Origin: DASUAL01 sp035763805
Lineage (GTDB): Bacteria > Gemmatimonadota > Gemmatimonadetes > Gemmatimonadales > GWC2-71-9
Direction of reading: 5' to 3'
NCBI GenBank assembly: GCA_035763805.1
Contig: DASUAL010000027.1
Coordinates: 1-64,000, forward strand
Length of the DNA stretch: 64,000 bases
Shown here: positions 37,070-45,491 of the stretch, piece by piece
Layout: every line of letters begins with the position of its first letter
Numbering within the stretch: the first letter of the stretch is position 1
Notes under the pieces: generated by a model
The model's database searches: none
The model's input: the letters and a program-made list of their open reading frames with translations, nothing else
What the model was told of the DNA's origin: nothing
Position numbers and translations under genes: made by a program

Positions 37070-37897
37070 ATGTCAAAACGACAGTCCGAGGGAGTAGCGC
37101 AGCCCGCGTCTGCTGGCGCGGAGGCCGTCGCCGGGAGCCCCACGCTCGAGGGAAAGGTGGTGCTCGTGACGGGCGCCTCACGCGGCATCGGGCGCGCCAT
37201 CGCGCTTGCGTGCGCGGAGGCAGGCGCGGACCTGGCCGTGACCTACCGGACCACGCAGCAGGGCGCGACAGCGCTCGCATCTGCGATCCAGGACCTGGGC
37301 CGCCGTGCACACGTGGTACAGGCCGACACCGCCGATCTCAAGGACATCGAGCGGCTCGCGCGAAACGCGTGTGCGGCGTTCGGTCGGGTGGACGTGTGGA
37401 TCAACAACGCAGGCGCCGATATTCTGACGGGGAGCGCGGCGAGCCGCTCCCGGCTGGAAAAACTGGACCTGTTGCTCGCCGTCGACCTCCGCGGGACGAT
37501 CCTCGCCTCCTGGACCGCCGCGGAACTGATGCGCGAGCAGCCCGGTGGTGGCGTCATCCTCAACATGGCCTGGGATCACGTGCTGACGGGCGGCTTGAAA
37601 GGCGCGTACGCACAACTGTTCTGCGCCGCCAAGGGCGGCGTGTACGGCTTCAGCCGCGCGCTTGCGCACACCGTGGCCCCTCACGTCCGCGTGAACGTGC
37701 TCGGACCGGGGTGGATCGAGACCGCCTGGGGCGCCGAGCTCGACCCTGCCGCGAGACAGCGCATCACCGCGTCCATCCCACTCGGCCGGTGGGGCACGCC
37801 GGAGGATGTCGCCTCCGCCGCCGTGTACCTCGCATCGGATGCGGCGTCCTACATCACGGGCCAGATGCTGATGATCAACGGCGGGGCGGTCGTCTGA
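37070..37897 (+). CDS. SDR-family oxidoreductase with altered active site
   Basis: A 275-residue short-chain dehydrogenase fold. NAD(P) motif VVLVTGASRGIGRAIALACA (about residues 28-47), the NNAG motif in WINNAGADI, and the C-terminal ASDAASYITGQMLMINGG. The catalytic YxxxK reads F-C-A-A-K, with Phe184 in place of Tyr and Lys188 retained. The usual catalytic Ser region is NMAWDHVL. GGAG precedes ATG 37070. The location suggests a pterin reductase role, but the altered triad makes an ordinary carbonyl reductase doubtful. Confidence 0.82.
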   Translation: MSKRQSEGVAQPASAGAEAVAGSPTLEGKVVLVTGASRGIGRAIALACAEAGADLAVTYRTTQQGATALASAIQDLGRRAHVVQADTADLKDIERLARNACAAFGRVDVWINNAGADILTGSAASRSRLEKLDLLLAVDLRGTILASWTAAELMREQPGGGVILNMAWDHVLTGGLKGAYAQLFCAAKGGVYGFSRALAHTVAPHVRVNVLGPGWIETAWGAELDPAARQRITASIPLGRWGTPEDVASAAVYLASDAASYITGQMLMINGGAVV

Positions 37898-37930
37898 CCT
37901 CGGTTCGCCTGACAACAAGGAGAGTCGTGT

Positions 37931-38290
37931 ATGCCCGAGAAAGAGCCCACATATACCGACACCCAGATCGAAGCGAAGCTCAAGGACTTCCCCGGCTGGT
38001 GGTACGAGGACGGGTGGATCCGGCGGAACTATAAGACCGACGGCTGGCCCACGACGCTGATGCTGGTAAACGCCATCGGCTACATCGCGGAGGCGGCCTA
38101 CCACCACCCCGACCTGGCCGTCACCTGGGGGCGGGTGATCGTGAAGCTCAAGAACCACGCCGCCGGCGGGGTTACGGACAAGGACTTCGAGCTGGCACGC
38201 AAGATCGAAGAGGTGGTGCTCTGGCGGCCAAAGGGCGGGGCGCTCGAGGGGACGCCGAACAAGTTCGTACGCTCCGGCGACCCGCGGTGA
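37931..38290 (+). CDS. pterin-4a-carbinolamine dehydratase
   Basis: A 119-residue PCD/DCoH protein: LKDFPGWWYEDGWIRRNYKT and the active-site EAAYHHPDLAVTWGRVIVKL (two adjacent His). AAGGAGAG precedes ATG 37931. The enzyme dehydrates 4a-hydroxytetrahydropterins or assists pterin chemistry. With no aromatic amino-acid hydroxylase nearby, a role in H4MPT upkeep is likely. The stop overlaps the next gene as GTGA. Confidence 0.9.
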   Translation: MPEKEPTYTDTQIEAKLKDFPGWWYEDGWIRRNYKTDGWPTTLMLVNAIGYIAEAAYHHPDLAVTWGRVIVKLKNHAAGGVTDKDFELARKIEEVVLWRPKGGALEGTPNKFVRSGDPR

Positions 38291-39711
38291 CCGCGGAGCG
38301 GCAGCGAGTCCTGTTCGTCACGGGGAAGCTCGCGGAGCCGGCCCTCCGGCGCACGCTCGCCGAGATGGCCCCGGTGTTCGCGTACGACGTCGCGGTCATG
38401 AAGATCACGGTGGCCGCCCTGATGACGACGCCGTGGATCGCCCGGTTCCTGAAAGCACCCCCCGGTACCGACCTCGTGCTGATCCCGGGCCTCTGCGAGG
38501 GCGATCCGGCGGTGATCGCGGAAGCGGCCGGGGTCCGGGTCGAGAAGGGGCCGAAGGACCTACGCCAGATCCCCGAGCACTTCGGCCGCGCTGCGGCGGC
38601 TCGCGACTACGGGGCGTACGATATCGAGATCGTGGCCGAGGTGAACAACGCCCCGCGCCTCACGCGGGCAGCGCTGTTGCGGGAGGCGGAGCACTACCGC
38701 TCGAGCGGGGCCGACGTCATCGACATCGGCTGCACTCCGGGGCGCCCGTTTCCCGAGCTCCCGGACGTGGTACGGGAACTCGCCGCGGCGGGAATGCGCG
38801 TGAGCATCGACTCTTTCGATCGCGGCGAGATCCGTACCGCCGTGGAGGCGGGCGCGGAGCTGGTCCTCTCGGTCAACCGCTCGAATCTCGCCGTCGCGCG
38901 GGACTTCGCGGGGACCGAGACCCACGTGGTGGTGATCCCCGATTTGGGTCAGGGACTCGAGACCCTGGAGCCGAGCATCGCGGCGCTCGAGCGTTGGGGC
39001 GTGTCCTACCTGATCGATCCCATCATCGAGCCGATCGGATTCGGCTTCTTCGCCTCGCTCGAGCGTTTCGCGGAGGTGCGGCGCCGTTACCCCAAGGCCC
39101 CCCTCTTCATGGGCATCGGCAACCTCACGGAACTCACCGCTGCGGACACGACCGGCGTGAACGCCCTGCTGCTCGCGATTTGCCAGGAACTCGGGGTGCG
39201 CGCGGTGCTCACGACCGAGGTGATCCCGTGGGCACATGGAGTCGTGCGCGAAGTGGACATCGCGCGCCGACTCATGCACTATGCGGTCACGCAGAAGGCC
39301 CTTCCCAAGAGCGTCGATGACCGGCTCGTCACCCTGAAGGACCCCACGGTGCTCGCGTACACCGAGGCCGAGCTGCGCGAGCTCCAACGAGTGGTGACCG
39401 ATCCGAACTTTCGCATCTTCGCCGACCGGGACACGATCACCATTTTCAACGACGAGATCTTCGTTCGTGGCACGGACATCCACGAGCTGTTCTCGCGGCT
39501 CGGCGTCGACGAGGCGACCCACGCGTTCTACCTGGGCCGTGAGTTGATGAAGGCGAAACTGGCCGTTACCCTCGGCAAGACCTACCGGCAGGAAGGCGCG
39601 CTGCAGTGGGGCTATCTCACGCCCCCCGACGACGGCGGACCGCAGCACGTGAAGCTGACTCGGCGCGCGTCGCGCAGCCGCGCCCGCGGCAGGGCGAAGG
39701 GCGGCGCGTGA
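38287..39711 (+). CDS. dihydropteroate-synthase-like protein (H4MPT biosynthesis, DUF6513 type)
   Basis: A 474-residue protein. The N-terminal domain (about residues 1-110, RVLFVTGKLAEPALRRTLAE) precedes a DHPS-like barrel: IVAEVNNAPRLT, ADVIDIGCTPGRPFPELPDV, RVSIDSFDRGEIRTAVEAGA, LIDPIIEPIGFGF and LFMGIGNLTELTAADTTGVN. Archaeal relatives are implicated in joining the pterin to the ribofuranosyl-aminobenzene moiety of H4MPT. It is coupled to the PCD gene upstream and to pabB downstream. Confidence 0.87.
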   Translation: MTAERQRVLFVTGKLAEPALRRTLAEMAPVFAYDVAVMKITVAALMTTPWIARFLKAPPGTDLVLIPGLCEGDPAVIAEAAGVRVEKGPKDLRQIPEHFGRAAAARDYGAYDIEIVAEVNNAPRLTRAALLREAEHYRSSGADVIDIGCTPGRPFPELPDVVRELAAAGMRVSIDSFDRGEIRTAVEAGAELVLSVNRSNLAVARDFAGTETHVVVIPDLGQGLETLEPSIAALERWGVSYLIDPIIEPIGFGFFASLERFAEVRRRYPKAPLFMGIGNLTELTAADTTGVNALLLAICQELGVRAVLTTEVIPWAHGVVREVDIARRLMHYAVTQKALPKSVDDRLVTLKDPTVLAYTEAELRELQRVVTDPNFRIFADRDTITIFNDEIFVRGTDIHELFSRLGVDEATHAFYLGRELMKAKLAVTLGKTYRQEGALQWGYLTPPDDGGPQHVKLTRRASRSRARGRAKGGA

Positions 39712-41177
39712 GCCCGCCCGCCACGCCGCTTGTAGAGGAGCTGGTCCCCGTCCCCGAACCCGTCGACACGTGCGCGCGCTTCGCCGACCTGCCCTTCGTC
39801 GCGTTTCTCGACAGCGCGACCGACCCCCGGCAGTTGGGACGCTATTCGTTCCTCGCCGCCGACCCCCCCGTCGTCGTGCGCTCGAAAAGCGCGCTCACGC
39901 AGCAACTCGACCCGGCGGGCCGCTGGACCCGGGTAAACGCCGATCCGCTGGCCCACATCCGCGCGCTGCTCGCGGCGCATACGGCTGAACCGGTCGCGGG
40001 CCTCCCGCCGTTTCAGGGCGGCGCCGCAGGTTACGTGGGCTATGACTGGGGCGCCACGCTCGAGCGCATCCCGCGCACCCGTTACGACGACCTCGCGACC
40101 CCGGACGTGATGCTGGGCCTGTACGACTGGGTAATCGCCTGGGACCACGCGGCGCAGCGCGCCTGGGTGATGTCGACGGGGATCCCGGAGGAGGGGACGG
40201 CCCGATCACGGCGAGCGGCCCGCAGGCTGGCGTTTGTGAAAGGGAGACTGGCGGCTAGGCGGGTAGGCGGGTGGGGTAGCAACGCGGTCACTACCCGTCC
40301 ACCCGCCTACCCGCCTACCCGCCCAAGCGCCCCGTCCTACCCGGTTCCCGATATCGCCGGCGTCCGCTCGACCTTCACCCGGGCTGGATATCTCGAGGCG
40401 GTCGCGCGCGTCATCGAGTACGTGTACGCGGGGGACATTTTTCAAGCGAACCTGTCGCAGCGGCTCCAGGCGCCGCTCGCGGGGACGCCGTTCGAGCTGT
40501 ACCGCCGCCTGCGGCAGCACAACCCCGCGCCCTTCGCCGCTTACCTCGATTTCAGCGACGTTGTGGTCGCGAGTTCGTCGCCCGAGCGGTTCCTCCGCGT
40601 TCACGACGGTCGCCAAGTCGAAACGCGCCCGATCAAAGGCACGCGGCCGCGCGGGGTCGGGCCCGAGCACGACGCGGCGCTGGCCCTCGCCCTCGCCGAG
40701 AGCGACAAAGACCGGGCCGAGAACGTGATGATCGTGGATCTCTTGCGGAACGACCTGTCGCGCGTGTGCCGGCCCGGCTCGGTGCGCGTCCCGGAGCTGT
40801 TCGCGCTCGAGCAGTATCGCACAGTGCATCACCTCGTGTCCACGGTGGTGGGCGAGCTCGCCCCGGAGCACGGTCCGGTGGACCTGCTGCGGGCGGCGTT
40901 CCCGGGGGGCTCGATCACCGGCGCCCCGAAGGTGCGGGCGATGCAGATCATCGCCGAGCTCGAGCCTACCCAGCGCTCCGTGTACTGCGGCGCGATCGGG
41001 TACTTCAGCGTCACGGGCGCCCTGGACACGAGCATCGTCATCCGCACCTATCTCGTGCGTGGCCGCGACGTGTATTTTCAGGTCGGCGGCGGCATCGTGG
41101 CCGACTCGGACCCCGAGCAGGAATACCGGGAGACACTCGATAAAGCCCGCGGCCTCGTCGCCGCCCTCGCGCCATGA
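39708..41177 (+). CDS. pabB: aminodeoxychorismate synthase component I
   Basis: A 489-residue chorismate-binding enzyme. The motif RPIKGTRPRG carries Lys310, the residue that distinguishes PabB (PIKGT) from TrpE (PIAGT). DRAENVMIVDLLRNDLSRVC, PGGSITGAPKVRAMQIIAEL and YFQVGGGIVADSDPE complete the domain. It makes p-aminobenzoate with pabA, the ring precursor used by MptG for H4MPT. The linker between the two domains (about residues 178-208) is encoded by a hairpin repeat. GTGA overlap upstream, ATGA overlap with pabA. Confidence 0.9.
   Translation: MSPPATPLVEELVPVPEPVDTCARFADLPFVAFLDSATDPRQLGRYSFLAADPPVVVRSKSALTQQLDPAGRWTRVNADPLAHIRALLAAHTAEPVAGLPPFQGGAAGYVGYDWGATLERIPRTRYDDLATPDVMLGLYDWVIAWDHAAQRAWVMSTGIPEEGTARSRRAARRLAFVKGRLAARRVGGWGSNAVTTRPPAYPPTRPSAPSYPVPDIAGVRSTFTRAGYLEAVARVIEYVYAGDIFQANLSQRLQAPLAGTPFELYRRLRQHNPAPFAAYLDFSDVVVASSSPERFLRVHDGRQVETRPIKGTRPRGVGPEHDAALALALAESDKDRAENVMIVDLLRNDLSRVCRPGSVRVPELFALEQYRTVHHLVSTVVGELAPEHGPVDLLRAAFPGGSITGAPKVRAMQIIAELEPTQRSVYCGAIGYFSVTGALDTSIVIRTYLVRGRDVYFQVGGGIVADSDPEQEYRETLDKARGLVAALAP
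40251..40323. repeat. long hairpin repeat, copy B (inside the pabB linker)
   Basis: The left arm (40251-40279) and right arm (40291-40323) pair over more than 20 bases with a two-base bulge. The unit is CCCGCCTA repeated. It is in frame and encodes a Pro/Arg/Gly-rich linker segment. It has the same build as copies at 7187-7262 and 62926-63009. Confidence 0.75.
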
Positions 41178-41836
41178 TTCTGCTCATCGATAACTACGAC
41201 TCGTTCGTCTACAACCTGGCCCGCTACGTACGGGAGCTAGGGGAAGAGACCGTTGTACGACGCCACGACGCCACGTCGTACGAGGAGATCGAGCGACTCC
41301 GGCCCTCGCATATCATCATCTCGCCGGGGCCCTGTTCTCCCGGGGAAGCGGGGATCTCCACGGACGTGGTTCGGCGCTTCGGGCCTACGACGCCGATCCT
41401 CGGCGTCTGCCTCGGTCACCAGTGCATCGGCGCGGCATATGGCGCGGGGATCGTGCGCGCCGGGCGGCCGATGCACGGGAAGGCCTCGCGCATTCATCAC
41501 GATGACCGCGGCGTGTTCGCAGGCCTCCCGAATCCCTTCGAGGCGGCGCGCTACCACTCGCTCGTCATCTCCCCCACGGGGCTGCCGCGCGACCTCCGAG
41601 TCACCGCCACGGCGGAGGACGGCGAGATCATGGCCGTCGAGCACGTGCGGCATCCCGTGATCGGGCTACAGTTCCACCCCGAGTCGGTGCTCACCGCGCA
41701 CGGCTACGTCCTGCTGGACCGGTTCCTCCACGGCGCCGCGTCGCGCGCGGACGCTCTCCCGGACCGCGCGGACGGCACGCGAGGCCCGGCACCGGCGCCG
41801 CATTTCGTGCCGCCGCCCGTCGAAGTCGTTCGGTGA
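41174..41836 (+). CDS. pabA: aminodeoxychorismate synthase glutaminase
   Basis: A 220-residue class I glutamine amidotransferase: LLIDNYDSFVYNLARYVREL, SPGPCSPGEAG, GVCLGHQCIGAAYG (nucleophile Cys about 78) and VIGLQFHPESVLTAHGY (catalytic His and Glu). A Pro-rich tail of about 30 residues is extra. It supplies ammonia to PabB. It overlaps pabB and the DUF447 gene, so it is translated as part of the H4MPT operon. Confidence 0.93.
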   Translation: MILLIDNYDSFVYNLARYVRELGEETVVRRHDATSYEEIERLRPSHIIISPGPCSPGEAGISTDVVRRFGPTTPILGVCLGHQCIGAAYGAGIVRAGRPMHGKASRIHHDDRGVFAGLPNPFEAARYHSLVISPTGLPRDLRVTATAEDGEIMAVEHVRHPVIGLQFHPESVLTAHGYVLLDRFLHGAASRADALPDRADGTRGPAPAPHFVPPPVEVVR

Positions 41837-42396
41837 TCATCGAGTCGATCCTCACGACCATGAACGCCGCGGGGACGGTGAACTTCGCCCCGATGGGCGT
41901 GGAGTGGGGCGACGAGGAGATCGTCATCAAGCCGTTCCTTGAGACCACGACGTTCACGAACTTGCGGGAGACGCGGGCCGCCGTGGTGAACCTGACGGAC
42001 GACGTGATGCTGTTCGCACAAGGCGCCATCGCCACCGTCCAGTTTCCGGCCGTCCCGGCGGCGGTGGTGCGCGGCGTGGTGCTTCAGGCCGCCTGCACCT
42101 GGCGGGAGGTGGAAGTACGCTCGCTCGACGCCACACCCCCACGCGCGCGCATCGTCACCCGGGTCGTGCACCGCGGCTTCCGCCGTGAGTTTCTCGGCTT
42201 CAACCGCGCCCGACACGCCGTGCTCGAAGCGGCCATCCTCGCGACGCGCACGCACCTGCTCCCTGCCGAGCAGATCCGGGAGGAGTTCGCGCGACTGCAA
42301 GCGATCGTAGACAAGACGGCCGGGCCCCGCGAGCGCGAAGCGATGGCGCTCCTGGTCGAGTACCTGCGTACGTCACCGCAAGCCACCCCGGCGTGA
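41833..42396 (+). CDS. DUF447 family protein
   Basis: A 187-residue flavin-reductase-like protein: VNFAPMGVEWGDEEIVIKPF, ETTTFTNLRETRAAVVNLTD, then RARHAVLEAAILATRTHLL. The family is shared by methanogens and H4MPT-dependent bacteria; I know of no assigned reaction. It lies between pabA and mptG with GTGA overlaps at both ends. A flavin-dependent reduction of dihydromethanopterin is a reasonable hypothesis. Confidence 0.82.
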   Translation: MIIESILTTMNAAGTVNFAPMGVEWGDEEIVIKPFLETTTFTNLRETRAAVVNLTDDVMLFAQGAIATVQFPAVPAAVVRGVVLQAACTWREVEVRSLDATPPRARIVTRVVHRGFRREFLGFNRARHAVLEAAILATRTHLLPAEQIREEFARLQAIVDKTAGPREREAMALLVEYLRTSPQATPA

Positions 42397-43370
42397 GCGA
42401 GCCCGTCTTCGTCGAAGCGCCGGCGCGCCTGCATTTCGGCGTGCTTGACCTGCGCGGCGACCTGGGGCGCCGCTTCGGCGGCATCGGCGCGGCGGTCCCT
42501 GCCCCGTCTCTCCTGCTCGAGGCGCGCCGCGCCGAGGCGCTTGCAGCGGAGGGTCCCGACGCCGAGCGCGTGCTCCAGTTCGCACGCCGCTTCGCCGCGC
42601 ACCACGCGTTGGAGCCCCGGATTCATTTCTGTCTGCACCGCACCATCCCTGCGCACGCCGGGCTGGGGTCGGGCACGCAGCTCGCCCTGGCGGTCGCGCG
42701 CGCAACGGCCGAGTTGTACGGTCTGCCGCCAAACGTGGTGGGACTGGCACGCGCGGTAGACCGGGGCCGGCGCTCTGCGATCGGCACGTGGACCTTCGCC
42801 CATGGCGGCTTTGTGCTCGAGGGCGGCCGAACGCGCGACGGCAACGCAATCGCCCCGCTGCTCGCCCGGCTGCCCATCCCGGCGGCGTGGCGCTGCATCG
42901 TGGCCGTGCCGCGGGGCAAGCCCGGGCTCGCGGGGGACGAGGAGGCGGCCGCGTTCGCACGGCTTCCGCCCCCGCCCGCCCGCGACGTGGAGCGCGTCGC
43001 CCACCTCGTGCTCATGCAACTGCTTCCAGCGCTGGTGGACGACGACCTCGCGTCCTTCGGCGCCGCGTTGACGGAGGTGCAGCGGGTCACGGGAGGCTGG
43101 TTTGCACCGGCTCAGGGAGGCGTGTTCGCCCCGGGCCCAACGGGGGAGCTCGTGGAACGGCTGCGGGAGGGGGGCGCCGTCGGAGTCGGCCAAAGTTCCT
43201 GGGGGCCGGCAGTGTACGGGATCCTCGGCGACGAAGAGCCCGCCCGGGTGCTCGCGGAGCGGGTGCGGCGGGTCCTGGGCGGGGGAGGCGTGGTGTACGA
43301 GGGCGGTTTCTCCGCCGCGGGCGCGCGCATGTGGCGCGGGGCGAGGCCCGTTTCATCCCGAAATGCCTAG
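42393..43370 (+). CDS. mptG: beta-ribofuranosylaminobenzene 5'-phosphate synthase
   Basis: A 325-residue GHMP-fold enzyme: VEAPARLHFGVLDLRGDLGR, IPAHAGLGSGTQLALAVARA (the phosphate loop), AIGTWTFAHGGFVLEGG, and GVGQSSWGPAVYGILGDEE near the C-terminus. It decarboxylates p-aminobenzoate and joins it to PRPP, the committed step of H4MPT synthesis. The GTG start overlaps the DUF447 stop. Directly upstream pabAB supply its substrate. Confidence 0.93.
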   Translation: MSEPVFVEAPARLHFGVLDLRGDLGRRFGGIGAAVPAPSLLLEARRAEALAAEGPDAERVLQFARRFAAHHALEPRIHFCLHRTIPAHAGLGSGTQLALAVARATAELYGLPPNVVGLARAVDRGRRSAIGTWTFAHGGFVLEGGRTRDGNAIAPLLARLPIPAAWRCIVAVPRGKPGLAGDEEAAAFARLPPPPARDVERVAHLVLMQLLPALVDDDLASFGAALTEVQRVTGGWFAPAQGGVFAPGPTGELVERLREGGAVGVGQSSWGPAVYGILGDEEPARVLAERVRRVLGGGGVVYEGGFSAAGARMWRGARPVSSRNA

Positions 43371-43383
43371 GCTTTCGGGCCGA

Positions 43384-43412
43384 TTGACAGTCCAGGGAAC
43401 TGGAGATATAAC
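43384..43412 (+). promoter_or_regulatory. near-consensus sigma-70-type promoter of xoxF
   Basis: TTGACA (43384-43389), a 17-base spacer, then TATAAC (43407-43412), 11 of 12 consensus positions. Transcription would begin near 43419, giving a leader of about 160 bases before the xoxF ATG. This is the best promoter in the window. Confidence 0.8.
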
Positions 43413-43448
43413 CACACTGTCCCGGAGCTACTTCTTCGGTCGGAGGGA

Positions 43449-43520
43449 GTCAGGCGATGGCTGTGGCCTGTCGGGAACGCGGCCCTCCGGGCGTTGGCCA
43501 CGAGGGGCCCGAAGGCTGAC
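43449..43520 (+). promoter_or_regulatory. possible structured 5' leader of xoxF
   Basis: GTCAG (43449-43453) pairs with CTGAC (43516-43520). Inside, GTGGCC (43463-43468) pairs with GGCCAC (43496-43501), and AACGC (43476-43480) with GCGTT (43491-43495), forming one helix with a 7-base bulge and a 10-base loop. A six-T run follows at 43541-43546. No cobalamin box or other riboswitch consensus that I know is visible. Confidence 0.33.
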
Positions 43521-43577
43521 AGGCAAGTTGTGTGGACCACTTTTTTCACCACCCTCATCCTCAACATGAGGTCAGCT

Positions 43578-45344
43578 ATGAACCGCTTCAAACTGCTGTC
43601 CGGCGGAATCGCGGCGGGCTTGATGGTGCTCGCGGGGTCCGCTGGTGCCCAGAATCCGGGCGAGTGGACGATGCCGGGTCGGACGCCCGACCTGCAGCGC
43701 TACAGTCCGCTCACCCAGATCAACCGGGCAAACGCTAAGAACCTCAAGGCCGCGTGGACGTTCTCGACCGGCGTCTTGAACGGCCACGAGGGGAATCCGC
43801 TGGTGATCGGCAACGTCATGTACGTGCACGGCGCATTTCCGAACCCTGTGGCCGCGCTCGATCTGACGAAGCCGGGCGCGCCGATGATCTGGAGGCACGT
43901 GCCGGCCCAGCCGCCCGAGGCGAAGCCGATCGCGTGTTGCGACCTGGTGAACCGCGGGCTCGCGTACCATCCGAGCGGCAAGCTGTTCATCGAGCTGCTC
44001 GCAGGCGACCTGCTGGCGCTGGACGCGAAGACGGGCAAGCAGCTGTGGCGCGTCCCGCACGCCGACTACAGGACCGGCTCGACGATGACCAACGCACCGA
44101 TCGTGATCAAGGACATCGTGATCGCCGGGATCTCGGGCGGTGAGTTCGGCGTCCGTGGTCGCGTGAGCGCGTTCGACGTGAACAGCGGCCGGAAGCTGTG
44201 GACGATGTACAGCACCGGCCCGGACGCGGAAGTCGGAATCGTCGGCGACGCCAACCCCAACTATGCGTCGCACCGCGGCAAGGATCTCGGCGTCACCACG
44301 TGGCAAGGGGACGAGTGGCAGCGTGGCGGTGGGACGACCTGGGGCTGGTACTCGTACGATCCGCAACTGAACCTCTTCTACTACGGCTCGGGCAACCCGG
44401 GCAGTTGGAACCCCGATCAACGGCCTGGCGACAACAAGTGGTCGATGACCATTTGGGCCCGCAATCCGGATAACGGCGAAGTGAAGTGGGCATACCAAAT
44501 GACGCCGCACGACGAGTGGGATTACGACGGCGTCAACGAAATGGTGCTCGTCGACCTCACGATCGGCGGCAGGCCGGTGAAGGCGCTGGTGCATTTCGAC
44601 CGCAACGGCTTCGGCTACACCCTCGACCGGTCCAACGGCAAGGTGCTCGTCGCCGAGCCGTTCGGACCGGGCGTCAATTGGGCCTCGAAGATCGATCTCA
44701 CAACCGGCCTGCCGGTCCGGAATCCGCAATACGGGACGACTTCGAAGAAGAACACCGAGAACATCTGCCCGGCCGCAATCGGCTACAAGGATCAGCAGCC
44801 GGCGGCGTTCTCTCCGCAGACCGGCTGGTTCTACGTCCCGACCAACAACATCTGTATGGATTACGAGGGCGTAGAGGTGAAGTATTCGGCCGGTCAGCCC
44901 TACGTGGGCGCGATCGTGCGCATGTACCCGGGCCCGGGCGGCAACCGTGGCGCCTTCATCGCCTGGGATCCGACCGTGGGGAAGATCAAGTGGTCGATCA
45001 AGGAGAACCTCGCAGCCTACGGCGGCGCTCTGGCGACGGCTGGTGGCGTGGTGTTCTACGGGACAATGGAAGGCTGGCTGAAGGCTGTTGATGCCCGCAC
45101 CGGAACCGAGCTGTGGCGGTTCAAGACTCCGTCGGGCATCATCGGCAACCCAATGACCTATCTCGGGCCCGACGGCAAGCAGTACGTCGCCGTGCTCTCG
45201 GGGGTAGGTGGCTGGGCCGGGGCCGGCGTCGCACTCGGCATCAGCCCGGAGGATCCGACCGCCGCGCTGGGCGCGATCGGCGCCTTCAGCGACTACACCG
45301 CTATCAGCAACGCGGGCGGCACACTGCTCGTGTTCGGACTGTAA
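43578..45344 (+). CDS. xoxF: lanthanide-dependent methanol dehydrogenase XoxF
   Basis: A 588-residue PQQ dehydrogenase with signal peptide (cleavage after AGSAGAQ region). Adjacent Cys120-Cys121 form the disulfide that contacts PQQ. Metal ligands are Glu189 and Asn273, with catalytic Asp315. The motif HDEWDYDGVNE gives Asp317 two residues after the catalytic Asp, the extra acidic ligand that marks lanthanide enzymes (calcium MxaF has Ala there). It oxidises methanol in the periplasm. ATG 43578 has GAGG at a good distance; ATG 43566 is an alternative. It may produce formate or formaldehyde; the Fae pathway favours formaldehyde. Confidence 0.96.
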   Translation: MNRFKLLSGGIAAGLMVLAGSAGAQNPGEWTMPGRTPDLQRYSPLTQINRANAKNLKAAWTFSTGVLNGHEGNPLVIGNVMYVHGAFPNPVAALDLTKPGAPMIWRHVPAQPPEAKPIACCDLVNRGLAYHPSGKLFIELLAGDLLALDAKTGKQLWRVPHADYRTGSTMTNAPIVIKDIVIAGISGGEFGVRGRVSAFDVNSGRKLWTMYSTGPDAEVGIVGDANPNYASHRGKDLGVTTWQGDEWQRGGGTTWGWYSYDPQLNLFYYGSGNPGSWNPDQRPGDNKWSMTIWARNPDNGEVKWAYQMTPHDEWDYDGVNEMVLVDLTIGGRPVKALVHFDRNGFGYTLDRSNGKVLVAEPFGPGVNWASKIDLTTGLPVRNPQYGTTSKKNTENICPAAIGYKDQQPAAFSPQTGWFYVPTNNICMDYEGVEVKYSAGQPYVGAIVRMYPGPGGNRGAFIAWDPTVGKIKWSIKENLAAYGGALATAGGVVFYGTMEGWLKAVDARTGTELWRFKTPSGIIGNPMTYLGPDGKQYVAVLSGVGGWAGAGVALGISPEDPTAALGAIGAFSDYTAISNAGGTLLVFGL

Positions 45345-45390
45345 GGCTGGCGCTGGCGTAGTCTCTCACGGGTTTTCGCAGTCGGCAGGG

Positions 45391-45428
45391 CACCCGGTGT
45401 CGGAGCGAACTGACTCCGACACCGGGTG
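45391..45428 (+). other. perfect 15-bp hairpin between xoxF and xoxJ
   Basis: 45391-45405 and 45414-45428 are perfect reverse complements with an 8-base loop. No T-run follows, so it looks like a 3'-end stabiliser or a leaky attenuator of the xoxF transcript rather than a full terminator. AT-rich sequence 45429-45450 follows. Confidence 0.65.
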
Positions 45429-45491
45429 TAGTGTAATACCTGTAATATGATGAAACATCCCGTTCCGTCTCCTGCATCAGCAAGGGGAACC

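Noticed and set aside
39708..41836. Anthranilate synthase TrpE/TrpG.
   Set aside because: The PIKGT motif with Lys310 is the PabB signature, and the operon makes H4MPT.
43541..43546. T6 run as an intrinsic terminator in the xoxF leader.
   Set aside because: No stable GC-rich stem directly precedes it; GTGGACCAC cannot form a loop of legal size.
43419..43577. Cobalamin or other known riboswitch before xoxF.
   Set aside because: No B12 box or other conserved core is visible; only an unassigned fold can be claimed.
45391..45428. Hairpin after xoxF as a full intrinsic terminator.
   Set aside because: The stem is perfect but no U-tract follows, and xoxJ and the cytochrome appear to rely on read-through.
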